From the NCBI GenBank assembly GCA_023014485.1, contig JAJOZX010000926.1, positions 425,001 to 489,000 on the forward strand: a stretch of 64,000 nucleotides of DNA, in the 5' to 3' direction. This DNA is from Bathynomus jamesi. Taxonomy: Eukaryota; Arthropoda; Malacostraca; Isopoda; Cirolanidae. The first letter of the stretch is position 1. Each line of letters begins with the position of its first letter. The position numbers were made by a program, and so were the translations under genes. Below the pieces are notes generated by a model, which made no database searches, was not told the DNA's origin, and saw only the letters and a program-made list of their open reading frames with translations. Of the stretch, positions 40,104-50,720 are shown in pieces.

Positions 40104-41001
40104 CAGGGCGTCCAAAAAAAATGTATACACACTTTAACAGCTGATAGCTCAATTGATGTTTCTTTCTTTCCAAGTTAAACCCATTAGAATTAATAATGGC
40201 AGTCAGACTAAGCTTTGAACAAAAATTCATTCTAAAATGCTACTGGAAGTGTGAAAAACGCAGTTGAAGTGCAAGAGTTTTAGGAGGGAGTTTCAAACAG
40301 ATCCACCAACGCGACTTACCATCACTCGAATTAGAGATAAGTTTTGAAGCCGATGGAACTGTTCAGAATGTCCACAAGAAGCGTTCCGGAAGACCACGGA
40401 CATCGACAAGCCCCACAAAGCAAGAAAGAGTACTGGAAAACGTATCACCAAAGTCCAAGAAAATCTGTGCGGCAAGCGAGTCGTGAGGTAGGAATTTCAG
40501 AATCGTCTGTCCAACGCATTTTGAAGCGCTGTCAATGGAAAAGTTACATTCCAAGATTAGTCCCGCTATTAATGAAGATGATCCGGACCGAAAGAGTGGA
40601 GTATTGCGAGTGGTACTTGGCACGATGTGGATGTGGAATGGACGAAGGGTTTCGTAGAATACCCTCCGCGTTCACCAGACCTCACACCACTAGACTTTCT
40701 TTTATGGGGATACTTAAAAGACAAAGTCTACGCTAAAACCTGCAACAGTCGCTGAATTGAGAGCAGCCATTGAACGAGAATGCACACAAATACCAAACGA
40801 AATGTTTCGTGATGTTTGCGATTCCATTGCTTCGCGTTATCAGCAGTGCCTGGACCAGAACGGACGTCAGTTTGAAAACAGGCGTTGACAAAACAATTAA
40901 ATAATGTCTGTAGATTCTATTACATTTTGAAAATGAAATGTATTTTAATAAACACTGCCTTTATAAGTATTTAAAGTGTGTATACATTTTTTTGGGACGC
41001 C

Positions 41002-41004
<3 letters not shown>
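40104..41004 (+). mobile_element. Mariner-type element M3, internally deleted
   Basis: The same CAGGGCGTCC ends and (TA)n flanks as M1 and M2, here on the + strand. It is more diverged, with several small indels, but it has the same deletion junction (GCACGATGTGGATGTGGA followed by TGGACGAAGG). Confidence 0.9.
40196..40888 (+). pseudogene. Mariner transposase with catalytic-core deletion (copy 3)
   Basis: Begins with the same ATG and MAVRLSFEQ start, then several frameshifts break the DNA-binding half (readable frame 40344-40736 with [16 protein letters not shown]). The C-terminal part ends with the motif QFENRR and a stop at 40886-40888. The first two catalytic aspartates are missing, as in the copies at 6302 and 15358. 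This is the most decayed of the three. Confidence 0.8.

Positions 41005-41033
<29 letters not shown>

Positions 41034-41078
<45 letters not shown>
41034..41078. repeat. (GA)n microsatellite
   Basis: A GA tract directly follows the (TA)n tract downstream of M3. Confidence 0.95.
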
Positions 41079-41081
<3 letters not shown>

Positions 41082-41139
41082 TGCAAAACCACTTCAGTTG
41101 CAAATTAAATTTTCATTTTAAAAACTAATATCAAATTCG

Positions 41140-41175
<36 letters not shown>

Positions 41176-41203
41176 TTTTGACGTATCAGTAAGTAACCAA
41201 ATA

Positions 41204-42011
41204 CAGGGTGTCCCAGAATTAACTATCTATTTCAATGAAATCGGACAAATTTAATAAAAACTGACATAATTTTGTGTTTATTACTAAATTATGATACAAA
41301 AACAAATAGATTTATAAATCATAAGTCAAAACTTTATTGAGAAGTTTCAACATGTGCACCGTCTGTATCTCTGCAAATTTCAAATCTATCCTCAGCGCTG
41401 CGAAACACATTTTGAAGCATTTCAGGTGTTATCTCCCGCACTGCCAACTGGATGCGTTCTTTAAGTTCAGCTAAACTATTGATCTTTTGGCGATAAACCT
41501 TTGTTTTTATGAAACCCCATGCAAAGAAATCCATGGGTGTCAAATCCGGAGAACGCGGAGGCCAAGGTCGAGGTCCTCCACGTCCAATCCACCGATTCGG
41601 AAGGCGTCTGTTGAGGTATTCTCGAACAATTAGAGCATAATGACATGGTGCTCCATCTTTTTGAAACACAACATTATCAAGAATGCCATCATCAAGAAGC
41701 TGTGGTTCGAGAAACTGCTGAAGCATATCAAGGTAGACGGTACCTGTTACAGTTGCTACCGCAAAGAAGAATGGGCCATAAATTTTGGATTTGGTCATTC
41801 CAAGCCACACGTTAACTTTTGAGAGTCTCTTTGCCATTCTAAAAATAAAACTATGAAAAACTATGAAAAAATTATGAAAATAAAATTATGAAAAAAATTT
41901 AGAAATTTATACATTTTTAACATATTAAACATGATAAACATAAATAAAAGTGCGTTTTTAAAAAATTTGTCCGATTTCATTGAAATAGATAGTTAATTCT
42001 GGGACACCCTG
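41204..42011 (-). mobile_element. Mariner-type element, 5'-deleted
   Basis: Inverted ends CAGGGTGTCCCAGAATTAAC and its complement, with TA on both sides (41202-41203 and 42012-42013). The inverted repeats are long (about 50 bp). The interior codes for only the catalytic half of a transposase. Confidence 0.88.
41334..41837 (-). pseudogene. Mariner transposase, catalytic half only
   Basis: A 167-residue frame that opens near the middle of the protein (VNVWLGMTKSKIYGPFFF). It includes the second catalytic aspartate (VVFQKDGAPCHYA) and the third (SPDLTPMDFFAWGF). Counting gives 41 residues between them, so the spacing is DD41D rather than the DD34D of classic mariner. The first aspartate and the DNA-binding domains have been lost. 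The C-terminus is intact. It cannot transpose itself. Confidence 0.82.
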
Positions 42012-43061
42012 TATAGTGCTTCAGTAATTAGGCCGTCCGCCAATACCTTATTTAAGGTGTATACCTTATTCTGTGACAAACGAGTTCAGTTCGAACTTTG
42101 TGCTTCGCTAAAAGGTCAAAGTGATCCATTCAGAGGTTTAATTTAAGCCGTGTAAACAGTATAACATACTCGTAAATTCCTTTGTAAACAGTACCAACCA
42201 GGTAACCATGTGACAGAACTCTGGCCAACAGTTCATCTTAACTGTAAATGACACGTTAAACTTGACTTTTGCCCACTATTACCACCTGTAATTTCTAATA
42301 TCTAAAGCTACTCTAACCTAATACTAATCTAATAACCTAACCAAACCTAAACTAACCTACCTGAAAACTTGTTGATAAAATGTCACTTCGTTAAGATGTC
42401 GTCATCCCGGACTGTTCTCACTGTATACATTTATATACCTTAATTTCGAACTGGTACAAATGAGTATAAATATATAAATCCACTGTAAGTACAATAACCG
42501 TACTTAAATAAAATGGGCAATGCAAAGGTAGTTAAGCAGGCAACTAGGAGTAAGTGTATAGTTATACAAGTCGAATTTTTTTTTTAAATTTCCGTCTAAT
42601 ACAAAATTTAAGAGTAAATTTTAACCAAATTTTACGAGCTTTCTCGTATCAAGCAAACGAAACGTTGACGGACAAAAACTGATATGTAGTTTCGTCATCA
42701 CATTTTGGGGGGGGGGGGGGGCAGCCGAAAGCCACGCCTATGACCCCTTCATTGGCCGAAAGCTGATGACGCGAAAAATTGCTAACCAATCTTGTTTGAT
42801 CATGTATGAAATGGGCATGGCTTTCAACTTTGTCAAAAATCTGGTGGTGGCAAAATTACGTTAGTCCAAAAATGTAATCTTAGTCATCATCAAATTTTCA
42901 AACCGTGAATTTGAATCTTTTTCAGTTTCATTAAAAACGATCGATTATTCTCGTAAAACGGTCTTTCTTCCCTCGTAAAAGGGTTCTTATCACACTTAAA
43001 TAATGACTGTGATATCACACTGAAAAGTGTTAAAAGATTTACTTACGGTAGTATAACTCAG
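42012..43061. other. No gene recognised
   Basis: An AACCTAACC-rich patch lies at about 42320-42360 and a poly-G run at about 42708-42721. No transposon boundary or reliable ORF is visible. Confidence 0.45.
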
Positions 43062-43255
43062 CAGTGGTTCCCAACCGGTTTTGGCTTATGGCCCCCCTTA
43101 GGAACCTTATTTTTTCCCGTGGCCCCCATAAGCATTATTTTCAGTAGGTAATATGCAGATTTAACTCTATTTTACAAAATAACATTTTCCTGTGGCCCCC
43201 TTCAAATGTGCCATGGCCCCCAGGGAGCCATATGGCCCCCGGTTGGGAAACACTG
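43062..43255. mobile_element. hAT-type MITE
   Basis: Ends CAGTGGTTCCCAACCGG and CCGGTTGGGAAACACTG form a 17-bp inverted repeat with one or two mismatches, a pattern known from hAT elements. Blocks with TGGCCCCC repeat inside. No 8-bp duplication is evident, so flank changes are likely. Confidence 0.7.
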
Positions 43256-43919
43256 GACCGTCACTATAACGTAAGCAAAATGACCGCTTCGCAATGGGTC
43301 ACATTCCCTATTCGCATTCCGCGAATGGGAATCTTCAGTGAGAATACCGGATTTGAGAAATGGCGAAAAAAAAAAAAAAAAGAGGAGGGGGAACTGTGAC
43401 GCAATTAAAGTCCCGAGAGGTATTCTTTGTGAAAATAAAAAGTCCAACTTAAAGTGATAAATCTCATAGGTGGAATTTTAGAACTGGGGCTTAACTGAGA
43501 TTCTAACTCGCCCAATTTTCACTCTCGGCAATGGCCACGTTTGGAAAAAGCTGCGCCGAAACAAGTAAGCAATTTATTTGCACAACCATAATGTTACATA
43601 AACTTTATCGATTTACCAAACTTTCGAGGCGAAGGCCGCTAAAATATGTAATCTTACTTTCACAAAAACTGCCAAAGTGTATATGGCAAAAAAGTTATAT
43701 TCCCGCTTTGTTCGAGGTGAGACATAAAGGATTTTCTAACTACTAAAAAAAAATGTAAAACATAATTGTACTCTTAATTCAAGAACCCCCTTTTCCAAAA
43801 TACACACACACACACACACACAGAATGAAAGGCTGGAAAAAAGTTTCCTTTTCACGATGGAATTCCATCGCCATGTTAATAAATTTCGTTAGGCCTTGTA
43901 GTATTAGGTATAGTGCAAT

Positions 43920-43922
<3 letters not shown>
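43256..43922. other. No gene recognised
   Basis: A poly-A run at about 43364-43381 and a (CA)n run at about 43800-43821. Nothing else was recognised. Confidence 0.4.

Positions 43923-44009
<87 letters not shown>
43923..44009. repeat. (CT)n microsatellite
   Basis: A pure CT tract of 87 bp. Unlike those at 3.8, 22-23 and 36.9 kb it has no LINE attached and is a possible empty target of that LINE. Confidence 0.95.
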
Positions 44010-44012
<3 letters not shown>

Positions 44013-44384
44013 CGCGCGCGAGACGTACGTCACAACCAACATGTCTGGGAGTAAACATCATCAACACAAACAAAACCTCCATGACTACATCGCACCTGAC
44101 ACCGACGTGGTATCGTCTCTCCATCGGTTTCTCAGCACAGATTGGTTCCTCTTTATCGTAATCGGTTACACGGAATAAAATTAGTTTTTATTCCATTTCA
44201 GATTCCCCCAAAAGGGCTGTTCACCCTCCTCACCCTCACTCTTTTCCAATGTCGTCCTCATATACTCAAACGTGCATGCAAGCTTTAATTGCTTTTGAAA
44301 GCAACACTGTCGAATGGAGAAAAAAATTCGAGTCAAAGGGGAAATTTCATAATAAAAAGGGTTCCATATATATATATATATATA
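44010..44384. other. No gene recognised; one small ORF
   Basis: A 45-codon ORF from the ATG at 44041 to a stop at about 44178 has a normal-looking amino acid mix but no recognised family. It could be chance or a relic exon. Confidence 0.35.
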
Positions 44385-44732
44385 CAGGGTGTCCCATAAG
44401 TCCGGTTCAATAGGAAAATTTATTTGAAATTAAATTTACAAAAATAATACATTAGAACTAAAACAACTGTTCAAACTGATGTCTTGTTTTGGGACCTTTT
44501 TATTTGTTGAGTGAGTTACACTCCTGAGGAAAAGGCTTCGGCCTTTTCCTGAGGAGTATAACTTACTTCCATATTAGGCATTTCGTGTTATTCTCCCTAT
44601 AACCCTATAACGAAAAAAAAGGTCCCAAAACATGACATCAATTTGAACACTTGTTTAAGTTCTAATGTATTACTTTTGTAAATTTAATTTCAAATCAATT
44701 TTCCTATGAGACCGGACTTATGAGACACCCTG
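44385..44732. mobile_element. Palindromic mariner-type MITE
   Basis: Ends CAGGGTGTCCCATAAGTCCG and its complement. The whole 348 bp folds back on itself around a perfect GAGGAAAAGGC-TTCG-GCCTTTTCCTC hairpin near 44533. The left end lies in (TA)n and the right in (TG)n. No coding sequence. Confidence 0.85.
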
Positions 44733-45034
44733 TGTGTGTGTGGTGTGTGTGTGTGTGTTGTGTGTGTGTGTGTGTGTGTGTAAAGTAACGCAAGGGAAGA
44801 GAAAAATCCGATTTGAATTATATTAATACAAGTGAACATGGACAAGTAACAGTTATTACATGTACTTTATAACAACCGTATATTCGATAGTAAGGTTTGT
44901 AACAACTCCTACTCAAGAGATCCCGCGTTCGAATCCTAAAGGACACATTTTAGTTTTATATAAATGAAAATGAAAGTCTACTGGCAGACCATTAGTTCAT
45001 ATTCTAACCATATATATATATATATATATATATA
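44733..45034. other. (GT)n tract and a tRNA B-box-like fragment
   Basis: A (GT)n tract runs to about 44781. At about 44918-44945 the phrase GCGTTCGAATCCTAAAGG resembles a tRNA T arm without the rest of a tRNA. Confidence 0.45.
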
Positions 45035-45783
45035 CAGGGTGGGCGGAAAGTAGCTCCCTATTTTGGATTGGTAAAAAAATACGTATATTATCCATTTATT
45101 TCAGAAGAAATAATATGAAAAGGTAGGCATACATGGTAGGTTTTCTCTAAAATTCAATGTGGGCTCCAACTCTTTCCACCAGCTTCTGGAGCCGCCCAGG
45201 AATGGCGTCCACTGACTTTAGCAGGAACTCCGGCGGGATGGAGGACATGACTTCCCGAATTCGGTCCTCCAGTTCTTCCAATGTCCTCGGTTTGGTGCGG
45301 TAGACTTCTTCCTTTACCCACCCCCAAAGAAAGAAGTCGCACGGTGTCAAGTCGGGGCTCCTGGCTGGCCATTGATGTGGACCACGACGACCCATCCAAC
45401 GCCCAGGGAAGTGGGCATCCAGCCACTCACGGACAACAAGAGCGAATGGCCAGCCAGGAGCCCCGACTTGACACCATGCGACTTCTTTCTTTGGGGGTGG
45501 GTAAAGGAAGAAGTCTACCGCACCAAACCGAGGACATTGGAAGAACTGGAGGACCGAATTCGGGAAGTCATGTCCTCCATCCCGCCGGAGTTCCTGCTAA
45601 AGTCAGTGGACGCCATTCCTGGGCGGCTCCAGAAGCTGGTGGAAAGAGTTGGAGCCCACATTGAATTTTAGAGAAAACCTACCATGTATGCCTACCTTTT
45701 CATATTATTTCTTCTGAAATAAATGGATAATATACGTATTTTTTTACCAATCCAAAATAGGGAGCTACTTTCCGCCCACCCTG
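45035..45783. mobile_element. Palindromic mariner-type element
   Basis: Ends CAGGGTGGGCGGAAAGTAGC and its complement lie in (TA)n. Left arm 45035-45373 and right arm 45445-45783 are reverse complements, with a spacer of about 71 bp. Both arms code for the C-terminal part of a transposase with RSPDLTPCDFFLWGWVKEE (- strand from about 45395, + strand from about 45450). No full gene exists. Confidence 0.88.
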
Positions 45784-45826
<43 letters not shown>

Positions 45827-46289
45827 CCTTTGTTTTCCCCCAAAAAAAAATTATTTAATTATAAAAGTCGATAAATAACATCGAATCAGGAAATGGCTTT
45901 GGGAAAGAAACGCGATTTTAAATATATTTATTCAATTAATTTTTTTATTACTTATTCACTTTCATAATATTTTGTTTTACGGTACACCCCATACTTAAAG
46001 TGTCGTTCACTCTCAGAAATTAGTTGACGAATCCTGGCTGTGTAATTCCATGGCACGGCCTCCAACGTTCGACCTTTGACTCAGTCTTTATTGACAAGAC
46101 GAGGGACCGGAATAGTTCCATTCTCATTCTCCAAGAACACTTCATTCAGATTTTTGAGGGGTGGGGGCTAAGACCCCGATATGGACAGATTTTAGTTTCG
46201 GGACAACGGCGCAAAATCCGACGACGATGATGTTTTTTCCTCCGTAACGGTGAAGGTCATGCGAGGGAAGGGACTTACGGCTATACGGG
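45784..46289. other. Microsatellites then unassigned DNA
   Basis: (TA)n then (GA)n at about 45784-45825. No gene recognised afterwards. Confidence 0.4.
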
Positions 46290-46398
46290 TTGCTACATCA
46301 TCTGGACGCTGAAGACAGTCACCCACCCAATTGTTACCCAGTCCCCGGACGCACTGTCGCTTAACTACGCTGAATACGGGAAGCGATGGGACGGAAGA
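46290..46398 (-). mobile_element. 5S rRNA-derived SINE
   Basis: The - strand reads TCAGCGTAGTTAAGCGACAG, similar to the A-box region of 5S rRNA, then AATTGGGTGGGTGACTGTC, similar to the C box, then CAGATGATGTAGC. Together with 28626-28690 and 29178-29283 this makes three copies of one 5S-derived family. Confidence 0.62.
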
Positions 46399-46837
46399 CC
46401 CTCATACGGTAAAAGTCGTTTTTTGACTTTTCGCTCGTTTCCTGGCTGACGGGTTAACCTCACTTTCACGAGCCACTCGTAATCTCGCGTGACTTCCTCC
46501 GTTACATGACCTCAATCACCGTGATTTCTTTTTATAGGAATATCTAAAGGAAAGGGTCCTCGAGGAAAATCCCAGGAAATTGAAAGTTCTAAAGGCAGCG
46601 ACTGAAGGTGAAAACCGCTCGCTCTATTTCTACCGAAAAGTTAGAGGTCGTGGTACGAAACTCCATTGCCGGGAGTCGTGAAGTGAATTCGCATATGAAG
46701 AAAAACTCCAAACGTGTGTATCTGTCAAAATACTCCTATCCTTCCAGCCAAAATTCGTGCCAAATTTTACCAACAGAAATTCATCCATTAATTTTAATCA
46801 AATTTTGAAACTAACATATTTAAAGAATGATATATAT

Positions 46838-46886
<49 letters not shown>
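46399..46886. other. No gene recognised
   Basis: Unassigned DNA that ends in (TA)n from about 46830. Confidence 0.4.
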
Positions 46887-46889
<3 letters not shown>

Positions 46890-46931
46890 TGTTCCACGCA
46901 AGATCCTGAATTTGAACCCCCACCTCGTCTC

Positions 46932-46935
<4 letters not shown>
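46887..46935 (-). repeat. Short dispersed repeat between TA tracts, copy 1
   Basis: About 49 bp containing GGCTGTTCCACGCAAGATCC and, on the - strand, a B-box-like GGGGGTTCAAATTC. It matches 49213-49262 almost perfectly. It may be the 3' half of a tRNA-derived retroposon. Confidence 0.6.
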
Positions 46936-46978
<43 letters not shown>

Positions 46979-46979
46979 C

Positions 46980-47450
46980 ACTAAAAATTAATAAATGAAA
47001 TACGAGTTGTCTTTCCCGAAGATTTTACTTCATTATCATTATTATTATTATTATTATTACAAAAATCTATTTTCATGGTCCGCTGTACACAAATATATAT
47101 TAGTTAGGAAATTAAAATGACATAAAATCCCCCTTTTGTTGGGAAAACCTGCAATTTGAATATATAAAAGTGCCTTTTCCGAACTAATCATTATACTAAA
47201 CTTTCCATATATATATATATAAACCCACTTTCATTTTGAGAATGAGTTTATTGTAGTGTTGAAAATTGAATGAAAAGTGCTCCAAATCGTACAATTTTAC
47301 GCCCAAAAATGCTCTCTATAAATAAGAAAATAAGAGACAAAATGGGTTTTTTAAATGCTCTTTTCAACGACTATTTTTGCACTAAAAACAAGTTTAAACA
47401 TGTCAGTACAATGCGAAGCCGTTAATTAAATACTTGCCCTCTTTTCAAAC

Positions 47451-47483
<33 letters not shown>
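46980..47483. other. No gene recognised
   Basis: A (TTA)n run at about 47037-47060; otherwise AT-rich unassigned DNA. Confidence 0.4.
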
Positions 47484-48236
47484 CAGGGTGGGCCGTAAGT
47501 TTCCATACATAGGAAAAATTAAACGTTTGTTTTTATGTTTCAGATACCCTAAGAATATGCGTTTGACGTAAGATCTTGTTTACTGATGAAGCAAATTTTT
47601 ACGTCAATGGAGAGGTTAATCGGCAAAACATACGTTATTGGAGTAATGCTAACCCTAACTGGCTGAGTCCGACGAAGATGCAAGGTGCCGGTAAAGTGAT
47701 GGTGTGGGCCGGGATATGGGGTGATAGAATTATTGGACCAATTTTTGTCAGTGGAAATCTTAATGCCGAAAGGTATCTTAACATGTTGCAAGAAGAGATT
47801 TTCCCATCCCTGCTAAACGAGGAAGGTAACTTCCCAGTTTACTTCCAGCAAGATGGAGCTCCACCTCATTATGGTCTTCACGTGCGTCGGTATTTGGATC
47901 AGCAGTTTCCGGATGCTTGGATTGGTCGGCGTGGTCCTGTGGAGTGGCCTCCCAGATCCCCAGATCTCACCCCCTTGATTTCTATCTTTGGGGGCACTTG
48001 AAGGCCATGGTGTATCAGGAAAAGATACGAGACATAAATCATCTAAAGGAACGTATCACCAACGCCATTACAAGCATAACGTCAACTGTGCTAATGCGTG
48101 TTCATCAACAGTGGGGAACACGTATTGAAATGTGTTTTCAAAACAATGGCAACCATGTAGAGCATATTATATAAAAAAAATGGTTGTCCATAAAAAAATG
48201 TTTATTTTTCCTATGTATGGAAACTTACGGCCCACC

Positions 48237-48239
<3 letters not shown>
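47484..48239 (+). mobile_element. Mariner-type element, 5'-deleted
   Basis: Ends CAGGGTGGGCCGTAAGTTTC and its complement, inside (TA)n on both sides. The interior holds the catalytic domain of a transposase without the DNA-binding half. Confidence 0.88.
47573..48174 (+). pseudogene. Mariner transposase catalytic domain, frameshifted
   Basis: The first catalytic aspartate is in [16 protein letters not shown] sequence at the start, the second in [12 protein letters not shown] and the third in the LDFYLWGHL segment. That last segment is reached only after a frameshift near 47975. The D-to-D spacing is 41 residues after correcting the frame, as in the 41 kb element. The N-terminal DNA-binding domains are missing. 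The C-terminus ends NNGNHVEHII. Confidence 0.83.
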
Positions 48240-48289
<50 letters not shown>

Positions 48290-49212
48290 TTACCCCATAA
48301 CAAACTAATCACGATTGTTAATACTGTTAAAAAACCTGAATTATAGGTTACCATTATTCGATAACTAATAAGACACAACGTTTAGAGCCCTCTCTCTACT
48401 TCTCTTCATGATCTTAAACAAACAGTTAAATACCTAAAGCGGAATAATAATAATAATTGAGTATTACTGTACATTTTTCAAACTTTCATTAGCATGCCCT
48501 CATAATATTTTAGCTGTACCCAAAATTTCTTAAAAGTTGAACAGAATTGTTGTATAAAATAAAAAAAATGACAATTGTCGTGAAAAAAAAAATATATATA
48601 TATATAGTCTGAAATTTAATATTGTCGAAGATATTCTCTTCTCGTCGAGAAAATCCTTTCCGAATAACAACGCTGTATCGATTTTCTTAATATATTGGTC
48701 AGTAAATACAATTTCAAAATTGATTTTCTGCTATTATTGAAAAGGTCAACATTTTCATTTCAAAATTATAGTGTACATGTTAAGGACTTAGTTCTATATA
48801 TTTATTTATTTTATATCTTTATTTATTTATTGGTATTCTTTTAAATTATTATTATCATCATTATTATTATTATTATATAATGGTAAACTGCTCTGAAGAA
48901 TGGCTACGAACGGTAGCTTTGGTTACCTAGGCCTATTTAGACTACTCGTTTATATACTTTAGTGTAGCCTACTCACAAATAGCGTTTGGGTCGGGGGATT
49001 TTCGAGCGTGAATTTCTGGATCTGAAATTGTGAGAGCAAATCCTATTCCTGCCGTTAACTGTAATTGGAAGAATAAAGAGAGCCTCGGCATCCTCCAAAA
49101 GAAAAGAAAGTCATTAGGAAGATTCTCACCCACTCTGATATAGCAAGAAATCGGCAGCCATTCTGCCGAGTAGGAAACACCACACTACCTTTCACCGGCC
49201 GGGAAACTACTG
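48240..49212. other. (TA)n then AT-rich unassigned DNA
   Basis: A TA tract at 48240-48285 and an (ATT)n run at about 48847-48876. No gene recognised. Confidence 0.45.
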
Positions 49213-49262
49213 AGGCTGTTCCACGCAAGATCCTGAATTTGAACCCCCACCTCCAGTCTGCG
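49213..49262 (-). repeat. Short dispersed repeat, copy 2
   Basis: Matches 46887-46935 (GGCTGTTCCACGCAAGATCC and onward). Here the flanks are not TA repeats. Confidence 0.6.
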
Positions 49263-49659
49263 ATATTAAAATTTTAATGATTTTGCTTAGCCTGAATTTC
49301 CATTTAAAAAGTTTAAACATCTTTTACAAAGGAAAACTTTGAACAATTAAATAAATCAACGCATCAAAATATTCATTCGTACATATTTTCGTTTTATTGT
49401 TTCGACATTAAATTCTAGAAATTGGAGAGTTCTCGTAACTCTTTCTGAGAATGAACGAATTGAGGATATATGATAATAATGATGATGAATTTGAGAGAGA
49501 ATTAGAAGGGTTAGATCATTCTTACAGTCGTATAAAACCATGAAAAAATATTGCAATGCAGATACATACACGTATGCACACACACACACACACACATATA
49601 TATATGTGTGTGTGTGTGTACATACAGTATATATATAATATATATATATAGACACCTTA
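49263..49659. other. Unassigned; compound (CA)n-(TA)n-(TG)n
   Basis: A compound dinucleotide tract at about 49576-49650. No gene recognised. Confidence 0.4.
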
Positions 49660-49918
49660 ATAACCTTATATTTGCTTCCGCCCTAATTGTTCATTCTGAC
49701 CAAGGTCAAGCTTGTTACCCCACCATAGACCAACAACTTAACGCGGAATCTTTACCACGACCCACCAAGGGGTGGGTTCAGAAATTACAAAGTCGTCTCC
49801 CGGACTCGATCTCACGGCCTCCCGATCAGCAGTCTAGCGTCTTAACTACTAAGCTACCAAAGGTACCCTACCATCTACCAATCAATTTGTTTATGTTTGG
49901 GTAAACAGCTTCCTGTGT
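49660..49918 (-). mobile_element. tRNA-derived SINE, head missing
   Basis: On the - strand the linker (AAACAAATTGATTGGTAGAT), a tRNA-like module (GGTAGCTTAGTAGTTAAGACGC to GATCGAGTCCGGG) and the tail (GACCTTGGTCAGAATGAAC) are present, in the order seen at 30315-30610. The leading tRNA-like head is absent. The A and B boxes of the second module are well kept, so this part may itself drive polymerase III transcription. Confidence 0.72.
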
Positions 49919-49977
<59 letters not shown>

Positions 49978-50720
49978 AGCATAATCCTACATAAAGTGTG
50001 CATCACAATTCAATACATGTAAAAGTGTGGTGATGTACATAATTTTACTGCTTGCATTTCATGTATACAAATGTTCTGAAGTAAAAATGATGTTGGGAAG
50101 AGACTTCTTTGTATTTTCTGCAAATATCTTTTTTTGGGATAATAGAATATTTATGGGTTGCCGCTGCACGCAACATCCTAATATCGAACAATTAATAACC
50201 ACATCAAATACAGGGTGTCCGGAAAAGAATTTGACCTATAAAATTGAAAAGCGATAGTAATCCCGAAAGGTCTGAATGTGGATTTGTGTGACCCACATAT
50301 TCCCCTGTTTTGAATTCCTGAACGCATCGTCTCTTTGTTGAGATACTCAACTACTCAACAGAGAGAGAGAGAGAGAGATTATTCCGCGAACCTGAAGCAA
50401 TTCCCTAAGAAATGCTACATGTACCATGTACTCAAAATAAAACTTTCTAAATATGGAACTTATAATTTCTTTTTGAAGGTGCATTCTAAGGGGAAATTTT
50501 TCTTTTTGGGGGGATATCAAATCTTATCAGATGATACACTAACTTCTTTTAATGATACCTAACTTCTTTAGATATAAGAAATCGCCTTCAAAACTTCTTT
50601 TTGGGCTGATATGAGACAAAAGAAGATAATATTTCTACGTATTGAAGGTTGCGGGAAGGCTTTGTTATCCGTATACGTTATCTTGCTTGTTGTTGAAACC
50701 CTGTAAAATATTCAAACTCA
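49919..50720. other. (TA)n and unassigned DNA
   Basis: A TA tract at about 49921-49964. The phrase ATACAGGGTGTCCGGAAAAGAA at about 50209 looks like a lone mariner end; no partner was found. Confidence 0.4.

Noticed and set aside
50209..50235. A mariner-type element starting ATACAGGGTGTCCGG
   Set aside because: No matching inverted end or transposase sequence was found downstream or upstream, so only a lone end is possible.
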